Source: Selenomonas timonae (lineage in GTDB: Bacteria > Bacillota > Negativicutes > Selenomonadales > Selenomonadaceae). From it: a DNA stretch of 64,000 bases. This document shows, piece by piece, positions 44,920 through 53,893 of this stretch. Positions within the stretch are counted from its first letter, which is position 1; the number at the start of each line of letters is the position of its first letter. The translations under genes and the position numbers were made by a program. The notes beneath the pieces are model-generated. The model ran no database searches. It had not been told where the DNA came from and saw only the letters and a program-made list of their open reading frames with translations. The DNA lies in contig NZ_CP060204.1 of NCBI RefSeq assembly GCF_014250475.1, positions 695,001 through 759,000 of the forward strand, read 5' to 3'.

Positions 44920-46248
44920 TCATGATGCATCGGGGGTCTCGCGCGCCCCCTCCGTTCGCGTCATGCGGATCTGGGCGACGCGCGCGCGATCCATGCGTAG
45001 GACTTCGAAGGTGAAATCGTCCCATGTGCAGGTCTCACCGGCTTTCGGGATGCGGCCGAACTGTGCGGTGACGAAGCCGCCGAGGGTGTGGAAGTGGTCG
45101 TGATCCTCGTCGGGCAGTTCGTCGATGCCGAATTCCTCTTTGAACTCGTCGATGGGGAAGAGTCCATCGAAGACCCAGTTTGCCGTCTCCTCGGCGCCCA
45201 TGCGTGTGCTTGCGGGCGCATCGTCGTCCGCGCTGCCGATGATCTCCTCCATGATGTCACCCATCGTGATGAAGCCGACGACACCGCCGTACTCGTCGAG
45301 GACGACCGCCTCGTGGATTGCGCCCGTGCGGAATTTCTCGAGGACACGCAGCCCCTCCATGGTGCGCGGGACGAAGAGTGGCTTGCGGATGTATGCGGCG
45401 AGGTCGATCTCCGCGCCGTCAAGGGCGGCGTCGAGGAGTTCCTTTGCGTAGATGACGCCGCGGAAATCGTCGAGGTTCTCGTAGGCGACGGGGAAGACCT
45501 CGTGTGCCGCAGAGCGGATGACGCGCAGCTGTTCTGTGCGGCTCTCGGCGAGGTCGATCCACGCGATCTGCGTGCGCGGTGTCATGAGGGCGGAGGCGGT
45601 CTGATCGCTCATGTGAAAGATGCGGTCGACCATGTCCTGCTCCGCCTTTTCAAAGGTACCATCCTCCGTGCCCTGCTCCATGAGATCCTTGACGGCGTCC
45701 TCCGTGGCGGAGGCGCGGTTCTCGGGGTTGATACCGACGATGAGGAGCAGCCCGCGCGAGACGGAGACGAGCGCCGCGCTCGGCAGCGCCGTGAGACGCG
45801 TGATGAGGCGGATGGAGCGGTGACTGCGCATGAGGATGCCCTCGGGATCCTGCTGTGCGACCTGCTTTGGCAGGAAGTCGCCAAAGAGAAGCGTGAGGGC
45901 GGTCATGACGAGGATGCTGAGGATGAGTGCGGCGAGGTAGACCTCCATGCCGGGCAGGAGCTTTTCGAGAAAACGCCCGAAGGTCGGCAGGGCGAGGAGC
46001 CCGATGCCAAGTCCCATGAGGAGGCTCGTGCAGGTGACGCCCGCCTGCGCCATTGCAATCGGGCGAGTGGAATGCTCGAGGAGGGCGAGTGCGCGAGCGG
46101 CATCCTCGTCACCGCCCTCGGCGAGGCGCTCGAGGCGTCCGCGGTGGGAGGCGGTGAGTGCGGTCTCGACCTGCGCGAAGTAGGCGTTCGCCGAGAGGCA
46201 GACGAGGAGCAGGATGAGTGCAATGAGGTCGGATAGGGAACTGTCCAA
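44920..46248 (-). CDS. CNNM/CBS transporter-associated protein (CorC/TlyC, hemolysin family)
   Basis: A 442-residue membrane protein. The CNNM domain (about 1-190) has three to four helices with ANAYFAQVETALTASHRGRL and MAQAGVTCTSLLMGLGIG. Two CBS domains follow (about 215-335; MTPRTQIAWIDL and VVLDEYGGVVGFITMGDIMEEI). The C-terminal CorC_HlyC domain (about 350-430; FHTLGGFVTAQFGRIPKAG) ends it. Relatives are implicated in Mg2+ or Co2+ efflux; the hemolysin name is historical. The start is a TTG with AAAGGAG about 12 nt upstream. Confidence 0.9.
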   Translation of the reverse strand: MDSSLSDLIALILLLVCLSANAYFAQVETALTASHRGRLERLAEGGDEDAARALALLEHSTRPIAMAQAGVTCTSLLMGLGIGLLALPTFGRFLEKLLPGMEVYLAALILSILVMTALTLLFGDFLPKQVAQQDPEGILMRSHRSIRLITRLTALPSAALVSVSRGLLLIVGINPENRASATEDAVKDLMEQGTEDGTFEKAEQDMVDRIFHMSDQTASALMTPRTQIAWIDLAESRTEQLRVIRSAAHEVFPVAYENLDDFRGVIYAKELLDAALDGAEIDLAAYIRKPLFVPRTMEGLRVLEKFRTGAIHEAVVLDEYGGVVGFITMGDIMEEIIGSADDDAPASTRMGAEETANWVFDGLFPIDEFKEEFGIDELPDEDHDHFHTLGGFVTAQFGRIPKAGETCTWDDFTFEVLRMDRARVAQIRMTRTEGARETPDAS

Positions 46249-46320
46249 GGATGTATGCAGCTCCTTTCAATAAATCTGGAGTTTTGTGATAAATGTTACG
46301 GAATGCCGCCGTGCGACCGC

Positions 46321-46470
46321 CACGCAAACGCTTAGTTACGCAAGCGGTCGGGCACTTATCTGCCTAAATACCTGCGGATTTCTTAAACGCGCTTCGCTTG
46401 AATGAAAGAAATCCGCAGGGGGCAGAACGTGCCCTCGTTTCCGCTTGCTTCACTAGGGGGTGCTTAGGCG
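46321..46470 (-). repeat. R2 repeat, full copy B
   Basis: Same plan as copy A: ACGCAAACGCTTAGTTACGC at one end, CACTAGGGGGTGCTTAGGCG at the other. Outer arms GCAAGCGG/CCGCTTGC pair, and inner arms CCTGCGGATTTCTT/AAGAAATCCGCAGG pair. It lies between two genes on the minus strand. Confidence 0.9.
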
Positions 46471-46551
46471 TTTCGTCGGCTGAATTTCCTCTATCCGTAA
46501 GGTTGCAAAAAAGATGTTTCGATTGTATTGTAGCACAGACGCGGCGAAATG

Positions 46552-48228
46552 TCATTTCTCCACCACAATATCCGTCAGTCCGAAATACTTGATTGCCCCC
46601 TCCTTCGTTACGTTGTTGTCCCAGTCCTCGTAGTAGACGTGACGGAGGGCGCGGTTCGTGCGGTCGATGCGCGGGAAATGGACGATGGCTTCGCCGCGTG
46701 CACACGCCTCCTCGATCTGTGAGATGCGCGCCGCGTCCGCTGCGCCCATCTCATGTGTGATGAGGAGCGCGGCCGTGCCCGTGTAGGCAAAGAGGAGGAT
46801 GGCCGCCGCCGCGATTGTCCGCCGCGCCGTCGCGCTGAGCAGGCTGCGGAGGGCGGGATTGCCGAGGAGTGTGAGCGCCGCCGTGACGAACATCGCGGCA
46901 GAGCTGAATGTCGCGCGTCCCGGGAAGGTCGGCGCGGCGAGCATGACGAGGTTGTTGCAGACACCGAGTGCGATGAGGAATGCGGCATAGCGGAGCGTTG
47001 GCGAGGCGCGGAGCAGTTCGCCCGCGGGGATGCGCGATGCTGCCGTGCGGATGGAGGCGGCAGTCAGCCCAAGCTGCTGCTTGAGCCGCGCGTAGAAGAG
47101 GAGAATTGCCAGCCAGTAGATCGCCATCTCCTCGAACCCGTTCATGAGATTCGTGAAGAGGTGGATCGTCTTCGGCTTTGTCAGGCCGAGCGGCGTCAGT
47201 ACGCCTTCAATCACGGCGTCGCGGATTGCGCCCGCAACCCAGCCGCCTGTGAAATACGAGACAGCGAGGAGGACGAACGCGGCGGCAAGGAGGATTGTTC
47301 CGGTGCCTGCACGCTCTGCAGGCGCTGTCTCCATCCCTGCACGGTCACGTCGATAGAGACGCCATATCGTCAGAATCAGGAGGAGAACGGGGAGGAGGTA
47401 GAGCAGCATCTCGCCCTGACCTGCAAACTGATTGCCGATGTGCGCGAGGATTCCCTTGCCCGTGCCCTGTTCGTCATAGCGCACGTAGTTGCCTGGGGCG
47501 GCGACGAGGCCAATCAGCCCGAGGAATGCACCGAGCGCACCTGAGAGCATCCACGGCGGGAGATATGCATAGCGTCGCCACACGTAGAGGCAGATGCCGA
47601 ACGCGAGCAGGACGATGGTCACGGCGAGATTTTCGATCGACCAGCCCGCACAGATGCCGAGCAGGAGCATCGGCAGGACTGCCCATGCGCATCGTCGCTG
47701 TATGCCGCACTCTATCGACTTCAGCGCGAGATTATACGGCAGGAGGAAGAGGAAGGCGGGCACCGCCGACCAGAGGTAAACGGTTGAGCCGCTCTTCCAG
47801 ACGGCGACCTCACCGAAATGCGGCAGTGCGAGCCAGAGCATGAGTGCTGCCGCCGCGAGCAGTCCCGGCGCATGGCGGATCTCCGCCCTCCGCAGCGCGT
47901 GCATTGTCACGAGAACGGCGAGCGCGAGGAACATGAGGGCATTCGCCGCATCGAAGGCAGGCTTTCCCAGCCAGAGGAAGAGATTCAGACAGATGACCGT
48001 CATCATGCGCCCGCCGTGCAGGAGGTAGTGCTGCACGGCGGAGGAGAGCACATCGGAGAATGCGCCGACGTGAACGCCTGTGTTCCAGATCAGCGAGTAG
48101 TCGTAGTCGTCGCGGTGGATGGGCATAAAGTGATTGAGCGTAAGCATAAAGGCGAAGATTGCGCCTGCGGCAAGCACGGTCTGTACGATGTTATTTTTTT
48201 CGGTGCTCTCTGTTTTTTGTGCGTTCAT
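46552..48228 (-). CDS. Large membrane protein, DUF6056/GT-C-like
   Basis: A 558-residue protein with about 12-14 membrane helices. Just after the first helix comes HFMPIHRDDYDYSLIW, an acidic loop like the catalytic DD/DxD of GT-C lipid-linked sugar transferases. Further on are HGGRMMTVICLNL and a soluble C-terminal tail (RIDRTNRALRHVYYEDWDNN). It resembles the DUF6056 family. It is translationally coupled to the GT2 gene: ATG at 48228 overlaps its TGA (ATGA). Likely role: moves a sugar from a polyprenyl carrier to an envelope acceptor; this is inferred from neighbours and topology. Confidence 0.75.
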   Translation of the reverse strand: MNAQKTESTEKNNIVQTVLAAGAIFAFMLTLNHFMPIHRDDYDYSLIWNTGVHVGAFSDVLSSAVQHYLLHGGRMMTVICLNLFLWLGKPAFDAANALMFLALAVLVTMHALRRAEIRHAPGLLAAAALMLWLALPHFGEVAVWKSGSTVYLWSAVPAFLFLLPYNLALKSIECGIQRRCAWAVLPMLLLGICAGWSIENLAVTIVLLAFGICLYVWRRYAYLPPWMLSGALGAFLGLIGLVAAPGNYVRYDEQGTGKGILAHIGNQFAGQGEMLLYLLPVLLLILTIWRLYRRDRAGMETAPAERAGTGTILLAAAFVLLAVSYFTGGWVAGAIRDAVIEGVLTPLGLTKPKTIHLFTNLMNGFEEMAIYWLAILLFYARLKQQLGLTAASIRTAASRIPAGELLRASPTLRYAAFLIALGVCNNLVMLAAPTFPGRATFSSAAMFVTAALTLLGNPALRSLLSATARRTIAAAAILLFAYTGTAALLITHEMGAADAARISQIEEACARGEAIVHFPRIDRTNRALRHVYYEDWDNNVTKEGAIKYFGLTDIVVEK

Positions 48229-49211
48229 TCCCCTGTTTCCCTGCACCGCTTTACCTCCCTGCGCAGCTTGCTGTAGTCGAATTTCTCCCCGTCGCGCTCG
48301 TCAATCAGATAGGTCGGGCGCTGTTTGCTCTCCGTAAAGACGCGCCCGAGGTACTCGCCGATGATGCCAAGTGAGAGGAGCTGCACGCCGCCGAGGAAGA
48401 GCAGCACCGTCATGAGGGTCGGATAGCCCGCCACGGGGTTGCCGTAGAGCAGGGCGTCCACGAGAACGACGAGCATGTAGCCGATGGCGAGTGCTGAGAC
48501 GAGGAGCCCGAGCACCGTCGTCAGGCGCAGCGGCGCTGTCGTAAAGGACGTGATGCCCTCGATCGCAAGCGAGAGGAGCGCGGGGTAACTCCATGTCGTT
48601 GTGCCTGCCGCGCGTGGCTGCACGTGGAACGGAATCTCCTTCTTTTTGAAACCCACCCAGGTGAAGAGCCCCTTGGTAAAGCGCTGATTCTCGCGCAGGA
48701 GCCGCAGTGCCGCGACACAGCGGTGATCGAGCAGACGGAAATCGCCCACGTCACGCTGCAGGGTGAAGCGGCTGACCGCCTGCATCGAGCGGTAGAAGAG
48801 ATTTGCCATTGTGCGCTTGAGGAAGGTCTCGTCCGTGCGATCCGTCCGCTTGCCGCAGACGTCGTCGTAGCCTGCGCGCCACAGTGCGACCATCTCCGGG
48901 ATGAGGGCGGGCGGGTGCTGCAGGTCGGCATCCATGAGGATGACGGCATCGCCGTCCGCGTAGTCGAGTCCCGCCATCATCGCGGGCTCCTTGCCGAAAT
49001 TGCGCGTGAAGCTGATGTAGCGGACGTTCGTGTGCGCCTCGGCCAGCGTGCGGATGGCGGCGAGTGTATTGTCGCGGCTGCCGTCGTCGATAAAGAGGTA
49101 GGTGAAGGTAGCGTCTGCAATCCCTGCGGTCGCCGCCTCCACCGTCTCGTAGAAGCGCCCCACAACCTCCGCCTCGTTATAGCAGGGTACGATAATTGTA
49201 ATTCTGTCCAT
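48225..49211 (-). CDS. Glycosyltransferase family 2 (polyprenyl-phosphate type, GtrB/ArnC-like)
   Basis: A 328-residue enzyme. The GT-A domain (about 1-225) has VPCYNEAEVV, FIDDGSRDNT and MDADLQHPP, and two membrane helices follow (about 230-300). This layout is that of polyprenyl-phosphate glycosyltransferases such as GtrB, ArnC or DPM synthase, which put one sugar on a lipid carrier at the inner face of the membrane. GAGGAA precedes the ATG. It forms an operon with ChbG-like deacetylase upstream and the DUF6056-like protein downstream. Confidence 0.92.
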   Translation of the reverse strand: MDRITIIVPCYNEAEVVGRFYETVEAATAGIADATFTYLFIDDGSRDNTLAAIRTLAEAHTNVRYISFTRNFGKEPAMMAGLDYADGDAVILMDADLQHPPALIPEMVALWRAGYDDVCGKRTDRTDETFLKRTMANLFYRSMQAVSRFTLQRDVGDFRLLDHRCVAALRLLRENQRFTKGLFTWVGFKKKEIPFHVQPRAAGTTTWSYPALLSLAIEGITSFTTAPLRLTTVLGLLVSALAIGYMLVVLVDALLYGNPVAGYPTLMTVLLFLGGVQLLSLGIIGEYLGRVFTESKQRPTYLIDERDGEKFDYSKLRREVKRCRETGE

Positions 49212-49227
49212 AGTTCTTCCTCAATAT

Positions 49228-49271
49228 ATCCGTGGGTACGCTACGCAAACGCTTAGACGTATCCCACGGAT
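49228..49271. repeat. Hairpin carrying an R2 end word
   Basis: ATCCGTGGGTACG and CGTATCCCACGGAT pair around ACGCAAACGCTTAG, the terminal word of R2. It provides the stop codon of the ChbG-like gene (TAA within CGTCTAAGCG on the minus strand). Similar lone words occur at 50164-50177 and, in a CTCCACG/CGTGGAG hairpin, at 55139-55166. Confidence 0.7.
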
Positions 49272-50116
49272 GAATCCGCAAACGTCCTGAAATTCGTGAT
49301 CTCTGCGTCCGCTGCTGCGAGTGCATCACGCACGGTGGGGGCGCAGACGGCGGCAAACTCCGCCTCGAAGTCATGATTCCAGAGGCAGTCGCGGATGAGC
49401 ACGGCATTGTCCGTGCCGGGGTGGAGCATGACCTCGGTCACGCCTTCCCTCAGTCCTGCTGCGATCTCTGTGAGCGCCTCTGTATCGACCGCCTCGCCTG
49501 CGACAATGCCCGCGAAGTGATCGGGGACGCGGATGCCGCGCGCCTTTGCCTTTGCAGCGGCGCGGTGTGCGAGGACGGAGAGCCCCGCGCGCCCGATGAG
49601 CTGCCCGATGCCGCCGAAGTCCCCTGCAAAGAGGGGCGCGCGCGGGGCGCGCATGGCGGGGATCTGCGCCTCCTTGCACAGATCGAGCGCGATATCGATA
49701 ACGCCCGGCAGGACGTGCATATGCTGATGGCTGTCCGCATGCGTCGGGTGAATGCCCGCCGCCTCGACGCGCCGCAGCTGTGCCGCGAGCTCCGCGCGTA
49801 CCTCGCTCAGATTGACCGCACCGCGCAGGACGCGCACGGTCAGCGCAGTGTGATCATCGACGAAGACGCCCGCCTCCGTGACGAGCGTCGGAATCTCGGC
49901 GGGCGGCAGGACGGGATTGCCGTTGACGAGCGTCAGATGGATGCCGACACCGAGTTCGGGTGTCCGCCGCGCGAGCGCTGCCGCATCGTCAAATGCCGCG
50001 CCGCCGGGCATGATGGTTGCAGAGCGCAGGATGCCGTCGTGTATGCCGCGCTCCACGGCGCGGTTGATGAGCGTGTGCCGACCGAAATCGTCGGCGTTCA
50101 GAATGATTTGCTTCAA
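49253..50116 (-). CDS. ChbG/HpnK (YdjC) family carbohydrate deacetylase
   Basis: A 287-residue metal-dependent deacetylase. NADDFG at 7-12 and the His pair in THADSHQHMHVLP (about 125-137) are the metal ligands. Family members remove acetyl groups from N-acetyl sugars (chitooligosaccharides, or hopanoid-linked glucosamine for HpnK). It starts at a TTG with GAGGACG upstream. The last codon and stop lie in an R2-derived hairpin. Followed closely by the GT2 gene, so it may deacetylate a lipid-linked amino sugar. Confidence 0.9.
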   Translation of the reverse strand: MKQIILNADDFGRHTLINRAVERGIHDGILRSATIMPGGAAFDDAAALARRTPELGVGIHLTLVNGNPVLPPAEIPTLVTEAGVFVDDHTALTVRVLRGAVNLSEVRAELAAQLRRVEAAGIHPTHADSHQHMHVLPGVIDIALDLCKEAQIPAMRAPRAPLFAGDFGGIGQLIGRAGLSVLAHRAAAKAKARGIRVPDHFAGIVAGEAVDTEALTEIAAGLREGVTEVMLHPGTDNAVLIRDCLWNHDFEAEFAAVCAPTVRDALAAADAEITNFRTFADSSVGYV

Positions 50117-50327
50117 GTCGTCGTCCTCATGTCATTTATATGGGAGGCATGTTTTCCACTGATGTCCAACGCAAACGCTTAGGGAAATCAGCATACAAAC
50201 ACGCGGATTTCCATATCATACCCCATTTTGTTAATATTTTCGACAAAAAACCTGAAATTACCTTTTCTACATAGGTCTTTTGTAGTAAAATAATCTAGAT
50301 TAACTATAGAGTGAAAAGGAGCTTTCC

Positions 50328-51116
50328 ATGGTCGTTGAAATCATCAGCGTGGGCACGGAGTTGCTCATGGGTAGCATTGTGAACACGAATGCGCAGTATA
50401 TCGCGCGCCATCTTGCACATATGGGGCTGGACGCCTACTATCAGACCGTTGTCGGCGATAACCCCGAGCGCCTGCGCGCCGCGCTCGATATTGCCTACAC
50501 GCGCGCGGACTGCGTCATCACGACGGGCGGGCTTGGCCCGACGAAGGATGACCTGACGAAAGAGATGCTGATCTCCTATTTCGGCGCTGCGCCTGTGGAG
50601 GATGCGGAGGCGCTCCGCCGCCTCGAGGCGCGTGCGGCAAAGCGCGGCATTGCACTCACGGAGAGTATGCGCAAACAGGCGACCGTGCCCTCGGGCGCGA
50701 TCGTGCTGCAGAACGATCACGGCACGGCGCCCGGCGTCATCATCGAGAAGGACGGGCGCGCGTGTATCATGCTGCCCGGCCCGCCGAAGGAGATGAAGCC
50801 GATGTTTGAGACGGCGTGTGACGTCTTCCTGCGCGGAAAGAGCGACAAGGTCTTCGTCTCCATGAACATCAAGCTCTATTCGATGGCGGAAAAAGGGCTG
50901 CCCGTCGGGGAATCACCCGTTGCTGACCGCCTCGGCGCACTTGTCGATGGAGAGAATCCATCCGTTGCGACCTACGCAAAGGAGGACGGCTGTCTCGTGC
51001 GTGTCACGGCGGCAGCTCCCACGCGGGAGGAGGCGCGCACACTGCTCGCCCCGACCCTTGCTGCCGCGCGCGAGGCGATCGGCGAGGAGTACATTCGATC
51101 GGTGGAAGAGGACTGA
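50328..51116 (+). CDS. cinA: CinA-family protein lacking the C-terminal amidohydrolase domain
   Basis: A 262-residue protein. The N-terminal MoCF-type domain (VEIISVGTELLMGSIVNTNA, then CVITTGGLGPTKDDLTKE and MLPGPPKEMKPMF) and the following KH-like region are present. Full-length CinA is about 410 residues, with a C-terminal NMN amidohydrolase domain that is absent here. The N-terminal domain is associated with ADP-ribose pyrophosphatase activity. Its TGA is directly followed by the ATG of the SGNH gene, so they are co-translated. Whether the domain was lost or lies elsewhere cannot be seen. Confidence 0.9.
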   Translation: MVVEIISVGTELLMGSIVNTNAQYIARHLAHMGLDAYYQTVVGDNPERLRAALDIAYTRADCVITTGGLGPTKDDLTKEMLISYFGAAPVEDAEALRRLEARAAKRGIALTESMRKQATVPSGAIVLQNDHGTAPGVIIEKDGRACIMLPGPPKEMKPMFETACDVFLRGKSDKVFVSMNIKLYSMAEKGLPVGESPVADRLGALVDGENPSVATYAKEDGCLVRVTAAAPTREEARTLLAPTLAAAREAIGEEYIRSVEED

Positions 51117-52502
51117 ATGCAGATGGGGATAGTCAGGCGGAGCGTGGGGGCGCTTCTCGCTGTCATAGTATTGCTTGGTGCCGTACCTGTGGGTGCGGCG
51201 GAGAAGTCTGCGCCGCGCCACAGCGCGCAGGCAATCGGAAAGGCAGAGCGGGCGATGCAGGAGATCACGGCGCAGGCGGCACGCGAGACGGCGACCGCAG
51301 AGATGCAGGACACGCGTATTTCCTCCGTCATGTTGCACTGGACGCCGTATCCCGCAGCGGTGCGCTATGCCGTGCGCGTCCTGCGCGGCTCTGTGGGCGC
51401 GCCGATGAAGACGATTGCCACGATGGAGTACGTCTATACGACCGGGCTGCATCTGCCGCTCATGGCATACGGCGCGGTGGATGACCTCTATTGGACGGTG
51501 CAGCCGCTCGGCTACGACGGCACACCGCTTGCTGCGGCATCGGAGCCGTGCCCCGTGCGCGAGGCGGAGGCAGACCCCGCCGCACCCGCGCTGACGACGG
51601 AGTATGCGGCGATGCCATATGCGCCGCTCTACCCCGTCTACTCGTGGGTTCCGCTCGCGGGGCAAAAGGAGCACGAGGTCGAGGTCTATCGCCGCGAGGT
51701 GGGGCATGACCGTTACGTGCATACGCTGCGGGGCGGCGAGTACGATGTCTACGACGACACGCCCTTTACCGTGCCGGGCACGTATGTCTACCGCGTGCGC
51801 GGCGTGACGGCGGCGGGGATGCCGATCTCGAACTGGTCGGCGTATGGCTCGTTCACCGTCGCGGAGCGCACGCCGATCGCGGCGCTCGGCGACAGCATTA
51901 CGCATGGCGGCGGCGCAATCACCGTGCCGCCCTCGTATCAGCTCTACGATTGGGAGTCCTACTGCACCGTGCCCGTGAAAAACCTCGGGCGCAGCGGCGA
52001 CACGACGGAGGCGATGCTCGAACGCTTTGAGCGCGATGTCCTGCCTTTTGCACCGCGCGTCCTTATCATCATGGGCGGCGTGAATGATTACCGCGTCGGC
52101 ATCTACGGCGCGGAGACGGTGCGCAACCTCGCGGCGCTGCGTGAGAAATGCAGGGCGCACGGCATCACGCCGATCTTTCTGACGGCGACGCCGATCCGCC
52201 CAGCGCTCATGACCGCACGCATGACGATCAATACGCCTCCGAGCGATTGGTGGGCGCACCGCGACTATGTGAACAACTGGGTCATGCAGCAGGAGCACAG
52301 CATCGATGTTGCGACCGTGCTCTCGGATGCGGACGGCGAGCTCGAGGAGGGCTATACGACGGACGGGCTGCACCCCGACCTCACGGGGAAGAAATACATT
52401 GGACAGACCGTGGACAGCTATCTGCGCACGCATTTCGCCTATGCTTCGGCTGAGGCGGAGCGGCGGGTGCGGATGCTGAAGAATATGGAGAAAACGAGCT
52501 AG
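51117..52502 (+). CDS. Secreted SGNH/GDSL esterase with N-terminal beta domain
   Basis: A 461-residue exported protein; the signal peptide ends near PVGAAEK. Residues about 65-250 form fibronectin-like beta structure. From 255 the SGNH fold follows: block I ALGDSITHG with Ser260, block III GGVND, and the Asp-His pair in TDGLHPDLTGKKYIG. It probably removes acyl groups from a surface carbohydrate or lipid. The start abuts the CinA stop. An R2 repeat lies directly after the gene. Confidence 0.88.
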   Translation: MQMGIVRRSVGALLAVIVLLGAVPVGAAEKSAPRHSAQAIGKAERAMQEITAQAARETATAEMQDTRISSVMLHWTPYPAAVRYAVRVLRGSVGAPMKTIATMEYVYTTGLHLPLMAYGAVDDLYWTVQPLGYDGTPLAAASEPCPVREAEADPAAPALTTEYAAMPYAPLYPVYSWVPLAGQKEHEVEVYRREVGHDRYVHTLRGGEYDVYDDTPFTVPGTYVYRVRGVTAAGMPISNWSAYGSFTVAERTPIAALGDSITHGGGAITVPPSYQLYDWESYCTVPVKNLGRSGDTTEAMLERFERDVLPFAPRVLIIMGGVNDYRVGIYGAETVRNLAALREKCRAHGITPIFLTATPIRPALMTARMTINTPPSDWWAHRDYVNNWVMQQEHSIDVATVLSDADGELEEGYTTDGLHPDLTGKKYIGQTVDSYLRTHFAYASAEAERRVRMLKNMEKTS

Positions 52503-52519
52503 ATGGATGGAGGCGAAGT

Positions 52520-52669
52520 CCCTAAGCGAACCCTAGTGGAGCAAGCGGAAACGAGGGCACGTTCTGCCCCCTGCGGATTTCTTTCGTTCAAGCGAAGCGC
52601 GTTTAAGAAGTCCGCAGGTATTTAGGCAGATAAGTGCCCGACCGCTTGCGTAACTAAGCGTTCGCGTGG
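52520..52669 (+). repeat. R2 repeat, full copy C
   Basis: Opposite orientation to copies A and B. CCTAAGCGAACCCTAGTGGA opens it and AACTAAGCGTTCGCGTGGG closes it. The inner arms (CTGCGGATTTCTT and AAGAAGTCCGCAG) are close to those of copy B. It sits between two plus-strand genes. Confidence 0.9.
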
Positions 52670-52713
52670 GACTCGCCCCAAAGGATAAATAAATTTGCAG
52701 GGGAGGGGGCTCT

Positions 52714-53400
52714 ATGACATATCGCCTGCGCCTCGGTGCGCTCGTGCTCCTCGTCGCGGCGCTCATCGGCGGCGCGTACACGGGGTACTGTTATCACCGC
52801 GACCGCACGCCCGAGGCGGCGCTGCACGCGATTGCGCGCGCCGTCGTGACCGAGGATCGGAAACTGTTTGACGAATACGTCGACGAGGACGCCGTGTTCG
52901 CCGTGATGCACGAGGAGGCAACCGCACTCCTCGCGGACAACATTGCGGCACTCCACGAGCGGCATCCCTCCGACTGGTTCTTCCGCCACGATACGGCATT
53001 TATGTATGACTACATGGCGGAGCGGCGCGCGGCGGACATTGCCTTTACGCGCCTTTTGCTGGACTACTACTTCGACGCGGAGCGCGTGCCTGTGACGAAG
53101 GAGGACGGCAATGCGCGCTGGGGCTCGGACGAGGTGCGCGCCTTTGCCGCACACTACACGGCGAGCATCGAGTTGCCCGTGATTACAGGCGACCGCGCCA
53201 TGGTGAATGTGATTGTGCGTGGCGACGATACGGACTACGGCCGCCTCCTGCCCGAGGGCTCCGTGACGATGGAGCTCGCGCGGCAGACGGACGGGCGTTG
53301 GAAGCTCGTCGGGGTACATACGGATACCGCGCGCACGAACGGCTTCTATGCCTTGATTGACGCGGCGGAGAGGTATTGGGAATTTCAAGGTTGGGATTGA
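52714..53400 (+). CDS. Membrane-anchored hypothetical protein
   Basis: A 228-residue protein. One N-terminal helix (LGALVLLVAALIGGAYTGY) anchors it, and the rest should lie outside. PEAALHAIARAVVTEDRKLF, then DEYVDEDAVF resembles the start of DUF2939-like or NTF2-like envelope proteins. The end (RQTDGRWKLVGVHTD) has the last strand pattern of an NTF2-like fold. No catalytic motif is seen. GGGGAGGGGG precedes the ATG. It leads into the hemerythrin genes with a 24-nt gap. Confidence 0.7.
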   Translation: MTYRLRLGALVLLVAALIGGAYTGYCYHRDRTPEAALHAIARAVVTEDRKLFDEYVDEDAVFAVMHEEATALLADNIAALHERHPSDWFFRHDTAFMYDYMAERRAADIAFTRLLLDYYFDAERVPVTKEDGNARWGSDEVRAFAAHYTASIELPVITGDRAMVNVIVRGDDTDYGRLLPEGSVTMELARQTDGRWKLVGVHTDTARTNGFYALIDAAERYWEFQGWD

Positions 53401-53424
53401 TCTGGACGAAAAGGAGAGCAGAAC

Positions 53425-53838
53425 ATGAAGTACGAGCTTACGAAAGACTATCTGACGGGCATTGATATGATTGATGAGGAGCATGGAAAGCTCTTTGATC
53501 TGGCAAATGAATGTTACGATCTCGTGATGGACGATGCGGCAGTTGACCGATTCGATCGCATTGTTGCCCTGCTCGAGGAGTTGCGCGCCTACGCGGCGAC
53601 GCATTTCGCCCATGAGGAGGAGTATATGGAGCGCATCCAATACGAGCGGCGCTTCAGCGAGCGCTATCAGCACCTGCGCTTCATCCAGAAACTCAGCGAG
53701 ATCAACCTCGACGACATCGACGAGAACCAGCAGGAGTATCTGCTGAACATCCTCGACTTTCTTGCACGCTGGCTCTACGGTCATATCAAGGTCATGGACT
53801 GCCGCATTCCAAAGGAGGATGTTGCTGCAGCAAAATAG
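53425..53838 (+). CDS. Bacteriohemerythrin, variant lacking one iron ligand
   Basis: A 137-residue four-helix O2-binding protein. Ligands: His20, His60, Glu64, His83, His120, Asp125. The seventh ligand, normally His four residues before His83, is Glu79 here. The second copy downstream has His79 at the same aligned position. AAAGGAG precedes the ATG. The two copies share the C-terminal NQQEYLLNILDFLARWLY almost exactly, so they are recent duplicates. Confidence 0.92.
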   Translation: MKYELTKDYLTGIDMIDEEHGKLFDLANECYDLVMDDAAVDRFDRIVALLEELRAYAATHFAHEEEYMERIQYERRFSERYQHLRFIQKLSEINLDDIDENQQEYLLNILDFLARWLYGHIKVMDCRIPKEDVAAAK

Positions 53839-53893
53839 GTAGACACAGAAATCCTTGAGAAGTGTGCGCAGAGAGAAAGCGGGAACGATTTAG

